Assembly (NCBI GenBank): GCA_008501765.1
Contig: QQUE01000012.1
Span: forward strand, 1 to 64,000
Reading direction: 5' to 3'
Length of the DNA stretch: 64,000 nt
Source: Calditrichota bacterium
GTDB lineage: Bacteria > Zhuqueibacterota > Zhuqueibacteria > Zhuqueibacterales > Geothermadaptataceae
The translations under genes and the position numbers were made by a program. This document shows, one piece after another, positions 36,066 through 45,763 of the stretch. Numbering within the stretch: position 1 is the first letter of the stretch; the number at the start of each line of letters is the position of its first letter. The notes beneath the pieces were generated by a model. That model worked only from the letters and a program-made list of their open reading frames with translations. It was not told the DNA's origin and did no database searches.

Positions 36066-37372
36066 TCTGCCTTTTGCATATGCCGGTTTAATGAGAGCGT
36101 CATCGAGATCAAAACAACGATAAATATATTAATTTCAATTGTGTAGAGGAATAATTTATGATCGAAAAGCTGCGACACCATAAAACCTATAATGCCAGTG
36201 AAAATTCCGAGAGCCATGCTTTTCCATTCCTCATTTTCAGAATTATTCCAAACTTCTTTTATTTTTTTCAGCGTAATAATTAGCAACGAAAGGACAATTA
36301 TTAAGCCGAACAAACCTTTACCTTCGAAAATTGTCAGGTACGAATTATGTCCCGCCGGTGTCCAGGTAAATTTGTTATAAAACGAATCGACGATATATGG
36401 GCTAACAAAACTGTAGCCAAGCAGGAAATAATAAGGGGTTGCATTTATATGATTCAAAGTGGCATCCCAAAATGGAAACCGCTGATAAAGTGTTGTATCT
36501 GTGGTTAAAACATAATCGTAAATAAAATCGATGGTTGTATCATTAATGAGGACAAGTAATAAGACGCCGATCCAACCAAAAGCTAACACAAACTTCGTTC
36601 TTCCTTTTAAAGCCATAAAAGCCATAATGAGCAATGAAACACCAAAACCCAACCAGGCAGCGCGGGAGTAACTATAATAAAGCGCGATGGTAACAAAAAG
36701 CGCCACGACAACATAAAACACCGTGGTTAAACTCCGATTTTTCCGGTACTGGAATGAGGCCAGGCAGATGAAATAAGGGGCAAGTAAAACCAAAAAAGCG
36801 CCGAGCTGATTTTTCTGTCCGAAAGTGCCCCGGGCCTCATAATAATCCTGTGCCAGCCGTGTATTAAAATAAGAAAAAATATCATATCCTTTTACGATGC
36901 GTGTCGTTTCATCGCCGACATTTGGATTGGTGATGTAGTAGTTTTCCGAAAAATGCTGCAAAATAGCCAGCGCAGATTCACCAAAAATGATGATGGCAAA
37001 AATCATGTTCAATCGGGCGAAATTCTTACTATTCGATGTGTAAGATTGAATTATGATGTAAATCCCGACATAGGCAAGCAATGTGATAACAACTTTATAG
37101 GCTTCAGAAAGCGAGATAAAGTGGGTGGCGATTAGCAGATGGAGAATATCATAAAGAATAAATACAATAAAAATCCGGTTGATGGAATTCCGTGGCAGCG
37201 ATATCTTGTATTTGCTGATAAAATACACACCAATCAGAATAAAAAACAAGAGTCCAAGATTGGTAATTAAATAGGGATAAAAGGCTGTTCCGAATAACAG
37301 TCCCGCAAAAAATAGAAAAATGACATATTCGAATCTGAACAAACCAAACATATTCTGTCTTAATGATACCAC
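36062..37372 (-). CDS. O-antigen polymerase/ligase family membrane protein (Wzy/WaaL-like)
   Basis: 436 aa, about 11 hydrophobic segments. The Wzy_C/O-antigen-ligase pattern is visible: ARGTFGQKNQLGAFLVLLAP, SRAAWLGFGVSLLI, a long periplasmic loop around residues 290-340 with GHNSYLTIFEGKGLFGL, and the C-terminal helices. In this locus, with a flippase and Wzc, it most likely polymerises repeat units in the periplasm. Ligase function cannot be separated by sequence alone. Confidence 0.87.
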   Translation of the reverse strand: MVSLRQNMFGLFRFEYVIFLFFAGLLFGTAFYPYLITNLGLLFFILIGVYFISKYKISLPRNSINRIFIVFILYDILHLLIATHFISLSEAYKVVITLLAYVGIYIIIQSYTSNSKNFARLNMIFAIIIFGESALAILQHFSENYYITNPNVGDETTRIVKGYDIFSYFNTRLAQDYYEARGTFGQKNQLGAFLVLLAPYFICLASFQYRKNRSLTTVFYVVVALFVTIALYYSYSRAAWLGFGVSLLIMAFMALKGRTKFVLAFGWIGVLLLVLINDTTIDFIYDYVLTTDTTLYQRFPFWDATLNHINATPYYFLLGYSFVSPYIVDSFYNKFTWTPAGHNSYLTIFEGKGLFGLIIVLSLLIITLKKIKEVWNNSENEEWKSMALGIFTGIIGFMVSQLFDHKLFLYTIEINIFIVVLISMTLSLNRHMQKAE

Positions 37373-37384
37373 TTATTTATTTCC

Positions 37385-38593
37385 TCATTGATCGATTATA
37401 ATTTGAGAATCCAGTCTTGGTTTCAATCCATTGACAACAGCGCCTTCTCCATTCAATTGCAACACATTTTTAACAGAATTATAGCGGGAATTCCAATCGA
37501 ATTTTTTCAAGTCGGTCCTGTTAAAGGTTTCGTTCAGCGCAAGCTGCACGGCGCTTAAAAATTCATCTTTATTTTTAGCGCGATAAAACGGCGCGTCAAT
37601 TTCTTCCAATTCCCGCCAGTCGATGGTGACCACGGATAATTCACATGCCAAGTATTCGTATAGTTTGAGCGGATGAATCGAATCGACGACGGCATCGCTG
37701 GCATCAAACGGGATAATTCCAACTTTGGCATTGGCCATATATTGGCCAATCGTATCGCTGTCCCGTTTGCCGAGAATGTAGATATTTTTAAATTTTTCTA
37801 ACGATTTCAGACTGGCACGCACAGGGCCAATTATCACAAATGAAACTTCCGGTAATTGCGTCGCTAAATGTGCCATCAAATCTGTGTCGAACCACTTTTC
37901 GATGGCGCCAACATAAATCACTCTGGGTTCCGGGATATTTTCGTATTCCGCGGGCAAGGTCTTGCCAATTGTGTTAAATTTTTCCAAATTCACGCCATTG
38001 GGCACATAAGTGCACTGCCGGGCGCCATTGGTTAAAACATGTTCTTCCAGGCATTTTGAGGTAAAAAGAACATGATCTGCGCGACTGATCAATTCTTTTT
38101 CTTTTTTCATTGCTGCCGCCGAAATTTTTTCAAATGCAGCAAAATTATCGGTGATCCGGACGACTGTCGTTTCACTTTTGATGGTGTCGATCCAAAAATG
38201 CTGTGTCACTGAATCGATTATCAGCAAGTCGACTTCCGCAAATCCAAAGTTTTTTACTTTCTTTTTAATATTTGGAAAAGCAAGCCGGTGCCAGTTTTCC
38301 AGCACAGCTTCGCTTTTAAGAAAAGGTTTGTCATAAGGAGGCAAAAGTGTAAACGGAGAATAATAAATCAACTGTCCATCCCATGCTTCTTCCCCCCCCC
38401 GGCGCCAGGTTTCAAAGCGATCCGCAATATCGCTTTTGGAGCCGCGCCTGAGCAAGTGGAACGGTGAGATCGGATCGGAAATAAAAAGTATGTGCCAGCC
38501 ATCTTTTAAAAACTCGCGCGCCAAATTATTAGCGCCAACCTGAAATGGAGAATTCCAGTAACTATTTGCTGCCCACAATATTTTCTTTTTCAA
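37385..38593 (-). CDS. Glycosyltransferase (GT1/GT4-like fold) with a nine-G tract
   Basis: 402 aa. N-terminus ILWAANSYWNSPFQVGANNL, then HILFISDPISP. The C-terminal GT-B donor domain includes PRVIYVGAIEKWFDTDLMAH, IYILGKRDSDTIGQYMANAK and VGIIPFDASDAVVDSIHPLK. Similar proteins occur in EPS loci near heparinase genes. A run of nine G (minus strand; C at 38392-38400) codes RRGGE at about residue 65, early in the gene, where a one-base slip would abolish the protein. This makes on/off phase variation possible (inference). Confidence 0.85.
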   Translation of the reverse strand: MKKKILWAANSYWNSPFQVGANNLAREFLKDGWHILFISDPISPFHLLRRGSKSDIADRFETWRRGGEEAWDGQLIYYSPFTLLPPYDKPFLKSEAVLENWHRLAFPNIKKKVKNFGFAEVDLLIIDSVTQHFWIDTIKSETTVVRITDNFAAFEKISAAAMKKEKELISRADHVLFTSKCLEEHVLTNGARQCTYVPNGVNLEKFNTIGKTLPAEYENIPEPRVIYVGAIEKWFDTDLMAHLATQLPEVSFVIIGPVRASLKSLEKFKNIYILGKRDSDTIGQYMANAKVGIIPFDASDAVVDSIHPLKLYEYLACELSVVTIDWRELEEIDAPFYRAKNKDEFLSAVQLALNETFNRTDLKKFDWNSRYNSVKNVLQLNGEGAVVNGLKPRLDSQIIIDQ

Positions 38594-38622
38594 ATTTCAT
38601 CTCCGGGGAAAACCCTGTTGTC

Positions 38623-40737
38623 CTAATTCTGATCCCACTCCAGTTTCGTATAAACTCGCAGCGGCAGCTCCGCTGTCAATTCAGATTTAAGTTGATTGCA
38701 CTCAGATTTCAATCCATATCCCACCGATCGTTCACCGGTTGTCCGCACCCAATCAATATTGGAATTCATCCGAACATTTATACCGAAAAACAATCCAGTG
38801 TTCAAATTCAATTCTATTTTATGCCGGCCCTGCCCCGAAAAATAATCGAGGATTTTCAAACACCCTCTCGATTTATAGAACAAGAACTTCCGCCGGTGAT
38901 TGACCGGATTGTTCAAGTGAGAAAATCCTGAATGCCCAACCAGTAGCGAAATGTGAGATTTTTTATCAGCAAAGCCCAAAATCTTCGCATTGGTCCGGTC
39001 CGTTAATTTAAACAATTCACTCCATAGCAAATTATTTTGCTCGCATGCATCAACGCTTGCCGTGTTATGGCAGCGGCTCGAGCGGAATTGATTGCGTTTT
39101 TCCGGGTTTGCAGTATAAATATAAGTGCCCGGATCAATAATAAATTCATCATCACCTGAAACCAGTTCGAAGGAAAGTTTATCGTTATGACTGTGCCCGC
39201 CAATTCCATCCTGGCCGTTGGCGCCCGCGGATACGATGCAATAATCTGTTTTATGACGCAAAACGGCCCAACCACTTTTGGGGAAAATTTTTGCCGGAAT
39301 TGCGTCAATTGGTTGGGCTTTGAAATTCGTCCAATTGGCCAATCCAGTTTTTCCGTAAAAAAGCCCAGGTTCAACCTTTGTACTCACATCATCCTGAAAT
39401 TCACTAATTTTCCATTTTTTCTCGTTGAAAAACAGAGATCCATGATTGAGCAAATGTATAGTCTCAACTGAGTTTCGCGGGAAAATATTGAACAACTGGC
39501 CGGAATCGTTATCACCAATTTGCGGCATGCAGCCGTTGGGTTTTATCAAGTGATAAGTCGCGTCAAACATGCGGTAAAGCTGTTCCAAATAGGCCTGTCC
39601 AAAAATCTTTTTGCAGACTCCAGTTGCATTTTTACCATCAAATTTCTCACTCGATTTAACAGCGAAAAGGGTGGCAAAATAAAACATTTCCAGAGACATC
39701 TTGTGATAACTTGTCGATGCTTCGAAATTCGTACCGTCATCATAAAACTGGTGCTGTATCTCTGCTTTCAGTTCATCGATGGCAAAATTATACCATTTTC
39801 CCGCCTCACCACCTTTGCCGAAATAAAGTGAGATGAATAAAAGACCGGCTAAGTTCGACAAATAATGGTTGTTGGCAAAATCGGACGTACGCTCCAAATT
39901 TTCATAAATGTGTTCGCCATGGGAAAACAGGCTCAACGCCAGAACCTCTTCAAAAGCTTTGTCGAATTGAACTCCGGCAGCTTTGAAAATATTGAGGGCG
40001 ACAATCCAGTTGCAGGCACGAATAGCCACTTCCATCGCACAATTCCAATTGACGCCAAAAGATGGTGGATTTGTCGCGATAAAATCCAATATCTGGCTGC
40101 GAAATTCTTGTGCAAAACGGGTTGTTGAATCTGCATCTTTTTTATTATCTGCGTTCAAAATATGGGCAATCGCGAGTTGCGGCAAATGCTGCATGCGTGC
40201 CAATTCCCACGGCATTTTAATATCAACACCAGATCTGACGATGCAAGCAATATCATTAAAATAAGTTTTTTCACTCCACCGATGCCCTGATTTTACATCG
40301 AGTTGCCAATCAATTGGCTGATAATTTTCCGGCAGCATGCGCCAAATTTTCCGTGCAAAATCCAGGTCTCTTTTATTAAGTCGCTTTTCCAACCACGAGT
40401 CAAAATTATGTAGTTTTTCATTATTTAGAACTTTTGTATCGAATCTGTTTTCAATCAGTCCTGATCCCAGAAGATCGAATTTGTGGGCGCAAATTTGCTC
40501 AGCGAAATCCTTATATTCATTATGCAATTCCAATAATTGCAACGGCTCAATTTCAAACAAATCAACATATTTCACTGCCGGCACCCGCTTCAAATCAAAT
40601 GGATTTTGCCGGCCATTTTTGTATTTTTTGACTTTGTCATGCACACGCTTTTGAACGTAATCTACACCTTTACTCAAGATATCCTGAGCTGGTAAATTAG
40701 CGACTCGCGAGGCATTCATTTTCAGTTGTTGGTACAT
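38623..40737 (-). CDS. Heparinase II/III family protein
   Basis: 704 aa from ATG 40737. An ATG at 40782 would overlap the upstream gene by 86 bases, and the ATG at 40719 is also possible. An alpha-toroid-like N-terminal half (NWNCAMEVAIRACNWIVALN, the conserved Heparinase N segment) is followed by a beta-rich C-terminal domain with GIGGHSHNDKLSFELVSGDD, FIIDPGTYIYTANPEKRNQF and RSSRCHNTASVD, the Heparin_II_III_C signature with the catalytic-type His-Asn. No signal peptide is evident. Such proteins accompany EPS loci and may trim or modify uronate-containing glycan (inference). Confidence 0.88.
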   Translation of the reverse strand: MYQQLKMNASRVANLPAQDILSKGVDYVQKRVHDKVKKYKNGRQNPFDLKRVPAVKYVDLFEIEPLQLLELHNEYKDFAEQICAHKFDLLGSGLIENRFDTKVLNNEKLHNFDSWLEKRLNKRDLDFARKIWRMLPENYQPIDWQLDVKSGHRWSEKTYFNDIACIVRSGVDIKMPWELARMQHLPQLAIAHILNADNKKDADSTTRFAQEFRSQILDFIATNPPSFGVNWNCAMEVAIRACNWIVALNIFKAAGVQFDKAFEEVLALSLFSHGEHIYENLERTSDFANNHYLSNLAGLLFISLYFGKGGEAGKWYNFAIDELKAEIQHQFYDDGTNFEASTSYHKMSLEMFYFATLFAVKSSEKFDGKNATGVCKKIFGQAYLEQLYRMFDATYHLIKPNGCMPQIGDNDSGQLFNIFPRNSVETIHLLNHGSLFFNEKKWKISEFQDDVSTKVEPGLFYGKTGLANWTNFKAQPIDAIPAKIFPKSGWAVLRHKTDYCIVSAGANGQDGIGGHSHNDKLSFELVSGDDEFIIDPGTYIYTANPEKRNQFRSSRCHNTASVDACEQNNLLWSELFKLTDRTNAKILGFADKKSHISLLVGHSGFSHLNNPVNHRRKFLFYKSRGCLKILDYFSGQGRHKIELNLNTGLFFGINVRMNSNIDWVRTTGERSVGYGLKSECNQLKSELTAELPLRVYTKLEWDQN

Positions 40738-41902
40738 ATCTGCTGTTTTTTCTATCTGAAATATTGATGATTGTTTTCCCAATTGCAGCCATTACATCGT
40801 CGGTGGAAATTGATTCCAGGCAAATTCTGTCTTTGCAATTGACAACTTGTTGATCGCCCCGCATGCGAAAACATGGGGCGCAGGGAATTTCTTTTCGCAC
40901 CAAACTATGATTTTCACCATAGCGAATATGGGAAGTGCGGTGAAAATCCGTTGGCCCGTAAATGCCGATCGTCGGCACACCGAGGGCTGCACTAATGTGC
41001 ATCAATCCGCTGTCATTGCAGACGGCCAAGCTGCACTTTTTCAGCAGCGCTGCTGATTGTTTCAACGATGATTTGCCGAGCGCGATTATTGGCTGATAGC
41101 GCAAAAGCTCGAGAAATTCGTTCAATTCTTCAAGATGCCCCGGAGCGCCAAATATAATTATTTTGGCATTCCATTTATCTTTTGCCAGGTCACAGACTTT
41201 GGCTAATTTTGCCGGATCCCATCGTTTCCACTGCTGCGCACGCCAGGTATCTGCCTGCACCGCAATGAGTAAATCGTTTTCATCGATGTGGTTTTCATGA
41301 AAAAAATCAGTCACAAAATCTACGTCGGGATTTGGCAAATAAAACTCCGGTCGATCGTCCACAGGCTCTACGCCGAGTGCATGCATTAATTTTAATCCAC
41401 GTTCAATTTCATGTTCGTTTTCGCCCATCTGAACCGGAATATTGTACAAAAAATCATATTTGCTTTCCCAGTCAGGGCCGGAAACATGGCCGAGCCTGTG
41501 GGGGATATTCAGAAGCATTGTTACGTAATAGAACGAGGAGCCGTGAAAACTGCTGATCAGAAGATCAAATTTACTTTTTCGAATATCCAAGATTGTTTTA
41601 AATCGCTGGAAAAATGTGCCTTCCATTTTTTGAATGCGATCGACCAAAGAACTTTCATCAATGACGGGAGCGCATCCGGAATTGCCAACCAGCAATATTA
41701 TTTGTGCATCTGAATAGTGGGAGCGCAACGCTTTTAGAAACGGGGTAAACATCACCATATTGCCGATGCCCATATGCCCGTAAACGAGGATTTTTTTTGT
41801 GGACCGGGTTAGCGAGGGAGCAGAATTGTTTCCCAATGCAAATCGGGCAATGATTTTAACCAGGTTCAGTTTAACTGTTTTTAGAGTTTTCAGCATGTGC
41901 AT
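40697..41902 (-). CDS. Glycosyltransferase family 9 (heptosyltransferase-like)
   Basis: 401 aa. IGNMVMFTPFLKALRSHYSD at the N-terminus, LGKSSLKQSAALLKKCSLAV, then CNDSGLMHISAALGVPTIGI and YGPTDFHRT are the diagnostic GT9 (RfaF/WaaC-type) segments. The C-terminal CAPCFRMRG...C...C segment also occurs in family members. The donor may be ADP-heptose, which fits the presence of gmhB in the same region. It overlaps the heparinase start in a different frame. Either LPS core or EPS assembly is possible. Confidence 0.9.
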   Translation of the reverse strand: MHMLKTLKTVKLNLVKIIARFALGNNSAPSLTRSTKKILVYGHMGIGNMVMFTPFLKALRSHYSDAQIILLVGNSGCAPVIDESSLVDRIQKMEGTFFQRFKTILDIRKSKFDLLISSFHGSSFYYVTMLLNIPHRLGHVSGPDWESKYDFLYNIPVQMGENEHEIERGLKLMHALGVEPVDDRPEFYLPNPDVDFVTDFFHENHIDENDLLIAVQADTWRAQQWKRWDPAKLAKVCDLAKDKWNAKIIIFGAPGHLEELNEFLELLRYQPIIALGKSSLKQSAALLKKCSLAVCNDSGLMHISAALGVPTIGIYGPTDFHRTSHIRYGENHSLVRKEIPCAPCFRMRGDQQVVNCKDRICLESISTDDVMAAIGKTIINISDRKNSRYVPTTENECLASR

Positions 41903-41915
41903 CTAATATTCCAAA

Positions 41916-43385
41916 CTAGTATAAATCTTGCCACGCTGAACCGTTATAACATTTCAGTTTGTTATCGTCACTATCATAATAAATATCGCCCGCTGACGGA
42001 GTTCCCGGCGCATCTGATTGAGGCTCTATTCTCATATAATCTGCAATGTGCAATGTCCGGGCCGGTGTGATATTACCAATTGCCGTTTTGATAGTATCTG
42101 GTCCAATTTGAATCATCTTAGAATCATGAAATATTTTCATCCAGTTTTTAAAAGTGGTAGCATCAGTTGAGTAAAGATACAAGTCTTTATTATTACTTCT
42201 ATGTGACAATACATACCGAATATGGGTTGCATCATGTGTTATTTTGCCAATACCGAGCGTAGATTCTGCATCATCAGCGCCCTTTAAAAGCAAATTATCC
42301 ACCTGAAAATATCCATTTTCGTCTAATGAAAAAACACCAACATCATCTTTTAAATCAGCAGTGTCCGCATTACTAAGAATATTAGGCATTAAAACGATAT
42401 TTGAAAAATACCTTGTTGTCCCACCATATGTCGACCCATCTACATCAGTCTCAATATGAACATAATTACTATCAAGAACATTTCCCCCAACTAAGATATT
42501 TGCCCCGCCGGTTGTATCCCCTTGAGTCGCATTACCAATAGATTGAATACTTATTGCGGAGCTGTTTTCTGGCAAGAAATTATAAACAACATTTCCTTTT
42601 ACTGAGACATTCATACAAAAATCATCAATTGTAATTCCGTGGCACTCGTCGTCTCCGTCATAAATAGAATTATCAAGAATATTATTCTGTACCAAAACAT
42701 ATCTCACCAACCCGCTATTACCATCAACCTTTAAGACATCAGGAATCCATGCATCTGAATTTGTAGTAAATGTATTATTAGTTACATAAATATGCTGCAT
42801 TTTTCCTGTTGCGCCATCGTTTTTTACTATAACTCCAAGATGATCAACCTGGATATCGTTATTTTCAATCCGGATATTATCGGTATTATGTGGATTGTGG
42901 GAATATATGCCTATTGATTCACAACCAATTGTTACGATTATGCCCGGTGAAGTAATTTTATTCTCTCTAATTGTAACTGTATTTGTATTTCCTGAGCTTG
43001 CGTCAATTCTAATTCCTCGCCCACCATTTGTGATAATATGCAATCCTTTAATTATTACATTGCTGATTGCATCTCCTTGAATCACAGCGGTGCTATCTGT
43101 GGCTCCTAATCCCGAAAAATCTAAAATAGACTTTTGATTCATGCCTATTAGATTGACATTTGATTTTAAGATTATCTTGTCAGTCGTGGTGAATGTATAG
43201 TAACCTTCAGGGATAACAACACTGCCGGAGTCTGTATCCTGGATTGCAGCGTTAATTGTAGCAACTGTTATTGTACCGTAATCAAGAATGTTCGTCTCTA
43301 CGACTTCCGGTAAATTTGCAGCATGCGTTTTAGGAAGTCCATATCCAAACACATTTGCAACTAATAACAAAATAAAATAGCGCAT
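41916..43385 (-). CDS. Secreted right-handed parallel beta-helix protein with tailspike-like C-terminus
   Basis: 489 aa. Signal peptide (YFILLLVANVFGYGLPKTHA). Residues about 35-330 show pectate-lyase-type beta-helix repeats rich in Asn/Ile/Val (VNLIGMNQKSILDFSGLGA, NVIIKGLHIITNGGRGIRI, ISNVIIKG-like coils). The C-terminal ~60 residues, GNITPARTLHIADYMRIEPQ followed by GTPSAGDIYYDSDDNKLK and CYNGSAWQDL, look like the end segment of phage tail fibres and spikes. No catalytic triad is clear. It may bind, cleave or epimerise the exported polysaccharide; it follows the GT9 gene in the EPS operon. Confidence 0.8.
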   Translation of the reverse strand: MRYFILLLVANVFGYGLPKTHAANLPEVVETNILDYGTITVATINAAIQDTDSGSVVIPEGYYTFTTTDKIILKSNVNLIGMNQKSILDFSGLGATDSTAVIQGDAISNVIIKGLHIITNGGRGIRIDASSGNTNTVTIRENKITSPGIIVTIGCESIGIYSHNPHNTDNIRIENNDIQVDHLGVIVKNDGATGKMQHIYVTNNTFTTNSDAWIPDVLKVDGNSGLVRYVLVQNNILDNSIYDGDDECHGITIDDFCMNVSVKGNVVYNFLPENSSAISIQSIGNATQGDTTGGANILVGGNVLDSNYVHIETDVDGSTYGGTTRYFSNIVLMPNILSNADTADLKDDVGVFSLDENGYFQVDNLLLKGADDAESTLGIGKITHDATHIRYVLSHRSNNKDLYLYSTDATTFKNWMKIFHDSKMIQIGPDTIKTAIGNITPARTLHIADYMRIEPQSDAPGTPSAGDIYYDSDDNKLKCYNGSAWQDLY

Positions 43386-43481
43386 AAAATTACCCTCGTT
43401 TTAATAAAATTGAACAATTATTAATTAAGTCAAGCCATATAGGGTTTCATAATTTCTTTGGGCTTTAAGTCACTTCATTAA

Positions 43482-44207
43482 TCAAGATTTTTCAGAAACA
43501 ATAAATCCAACACCTTGAGCTGGGGACGTGGTATTATAATTGTCCCATACTAATGATGATATGACATCATCTGTTGTTTCTTGCCAGTCTCCATAGCGAT
43601 GAGGCTTATAAAACATTTTCAATGTTTTAATATTTGGCACCAATTCTTCGATTGCCTGTCGATCATAGATTCTCATGCCTCTTTTGATACAACGTTTGCC
43701 TGCGGGTAATGTAATAATAAAATCTCCGCCCTTGCGCAATGAGTGCATTAACTTTTTAACCGCAACTTTATCACCGTCGTTCGATTCCGGATCGCCATAT
43801 GTTGATAGACCAACATGTTCGATAGTTGAAATAGAAATAACGGTATCAAATTCTTCCTTAGGTGGTTCCCATGATAGAATATCTTGTTGGATAAAATTAA
43901 AATTTTTATGCTTAAAAGGATATGGACGAAAATCCATACCGGTTACCTTATAACCGAGGCTTGCAAGGTGGATAGGTAAAAGGTCTTCAACACAGCCAAA
44001 GTCCAAAATCCGGGTAACATCTTTTCTGAGGTGCTGGAACAAAATGGGATACTCGATAATCCTTTCAGAGATAACATTTTTAGGATTATTCGCAAAATTC
44101 GATCTGTAATTATGGGTAATACGGTTTAGAATTTTCGCTGGCAAAGTATCATCAACATTTTCTAATAAAATGTTTTTATTCACTTCATACATTAATAGAT
44201 TGTCCAT
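43482..44207 (-). CDS. SAM-dependent methyltransferase
   Basis: 241 aa. SAM motif I variant RILDFGCVEDLLPIHLASLG, acidic KVTGMDFRPYP, then FDTVISISTIEHVGLSTYGD and LRKGGDFIITLPAG. The C-terminus has HRYGDWQETTDD. It is probably a sugar or lipid-glycan methyltransferase in the EPS locus. Different family branch from the 34228 gene. Flanked by the beta-helix and flippase genes. Confidence 0.83.
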   Translation of the reverse strand: MDNLLMYEVNKNILLENVDDTLPAKILNRITHNYRSNFANNPKNVISERIIEYPILFQHLRKDVTRILDFGCVEDLLPIHLASLGYKVTGMDFRPYPFKHKNFNFIQQDILSWEPPKEEFDTVISISTIEHVGLSTYGDPESNDGDKVAVKKLMHSLRKGGDFIITLPAGKRCIKRGMRIYDRQAIEELVPNIKTLKMFYKPHRYGDWQETTDDVISSLVWDNYNTTSPAQGVGFIVSEKS

Positions 44208-44290
44208 AGTCTGCGTACTCCTTTGTTAATACTTGGTTTTAACAACACGTCTTTAATAATATTTACCACATCGTTGGTTAAAATTGATTA

Positions 44291-45763
44291 TTAATAAATC
44301 CTTGGTTTAGTCATTAGTAAATTTTGCAAAACAAGCTTTTCCTTTTTTACTAAAATATTGAAAAAATAAAGCAGTGTCGGGAAGAGCAAAACCAATGCAC
44401 TCTTGAAGATAATTGCAAGCGCTGTATTTTCCGCTGACACAAATCGACCTACAAAATACAACCCAAAAGCCAGAACAACACTTTTGCCGATACGCCCCCA
44501 TTCATAAGGCACAGGAAACAAGCGAATCGAAGCTCTATATGAAATTGCCGTCATTATAAAGAAAGAAAAAACCGTCGCAGCCGCTGCACCGTACATCCCA
44601 AAGCGGGGAATAAGCAAATAATTCAGCAGGAGATTAACGCCGCATGCCGTTGTTGCCGCAAATGCCAGATAATGCGTTTTGTGCTTCACATTCGCACCGA
44701 TGGCGGTGAGATAATAAATTCCAACCAGGAGATAAGATAATAAAATGACCGGCACGATTCCCTGCGCTGCGTAATAAGCCGGGCTGGTAAAAAGCACAAA
44801 AATCTCGCGGGTGAACAATGAAATCACCAGCCAGATTGCCATCAGGATGAGCGTGACATAAGTCAGACTGCGTGCAAAAAAATCCGGGCCATTCTTTTTC
44901 TTTGCTGTTTTATACATAATGGTTGGCCAGGCAACTTGTATGGAGCCGACAACCATGTTCATGGCCATGCCGATTTTATAGCCGATGGAGTATAACCCCA
45001 GCTCTTCAATTCCAGCATAAAAACGAAGAAAATAGCGATCGGACATGTTCAGTATCACGAACGAAATGCTTATCAAAACCAAAGGCATGCCAAACTTCAA
45101 CATCTCGGCAAGCGCGGATTTCGAAAAGGAGAATCCCAGGCAGTTTCGGCAGACCAATAATAAACATGCAATAAAAAGCGCACTTTGAATGACGTTGGCG
45201 AACACAATGCCCTCGACACCTTTGCCAAGAACAGCGATGAAATAGATATTCAATGCCAAACCGGTGATAAATTTAATCAGATTCATCAGCCCGTATTTAA
45301 GCGATTGTTCCCGCATTCGCAAGGCAGACATGGGGATGATGGCCAGTACATTGAAAAAAACGACCAACAAAACAAGTTTAAACAAATGGGCGTCGTCCGG
45401 CATGCCAATTAAAACGGCACTGATCGAAGCAGCATTTAAATAAAGTAGACAAAGAACAAGGGACGAAAAACCGGCAATGAATAAAAATGCAGTGTTGATG
45501 AGCGCATGCTCTTTTTCCTTTGAATCGAATAAAACGGCTTTAAAAAGGGCAGATCCCAAACCCAGCTCCAACACCAAAGGCAAAAAGATGATGGCGACAA
45601 AAAATAACTCCCAGACACCGTATTCAGCCGGGGTCAGCCTTTTGGTGTACAATGGGATGAGAAAAAATCCAATAGCGCTGCAAAGCGCATTCGAGAGACC
45701 GTAGATTGCAGAGTGCTTTCCCAGACGTTTTAAATCGCTCAGCAAATTTTCTTCCTCAATCAA
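44291..45763 (-). CDS. Polysaccharide flippase (Wzx/MATE-like)
   Basis: 490 aa with about 12-14 hydrophobic helices. The N-terminus AIYGLSNALCSAIGFFLIPL followed by YTKRLTPAEYGVWELFF is the typical Wzx/PST start. Moves undecaprenyl-linked repeat units across the inner membrane. ATG overlaps the upstream oxidoreductase stop by 4 bases. The last ~20 residues are a cytosolic basic tail. Confidence 0.9.
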   Translation of the reverse strand: MIEEENLLSDLKRLGKHSAIYGLSNALCSAIGFFLIPLYTKRLTPAEYGVWELFFVAIIFLPLVLELGLGSALFKAVLFDSKEKEHALINTAFLFIAGFSSLVLCLLYLNAASISAVLIGMPDDAHLFKLVLLVVFFNVLAIIPMSALRMREQSLKYGLMNLIKFITGLALNIYFIAVLGKGVEGIVFANVIQSALFIACLLLVCRNCLGFSFSKSALAEMLKFGMPLVLISISFVILNMSDRYFLRFYAGIEELGLYSIGYKIGMAMNMVVGSIQVAWPTIMYKTAKKKNGPDFFARSLTYVTLILMAIWLVISLFTREIFVLFTSPAYYAAQGIVPVILLSYLLVGIYYLTAIGANVKHKTHYLAFAATTACGVNLLLNYLLIPRFGMYGAAAATVFSFFIMTAISYRASIRLFPVPYEWGRIGKSVVLAFGLYFVGRFVSAENTALAIIFKSALVLLFPTLLYFFNILVKKEKLVLQNLLMTKPRIY

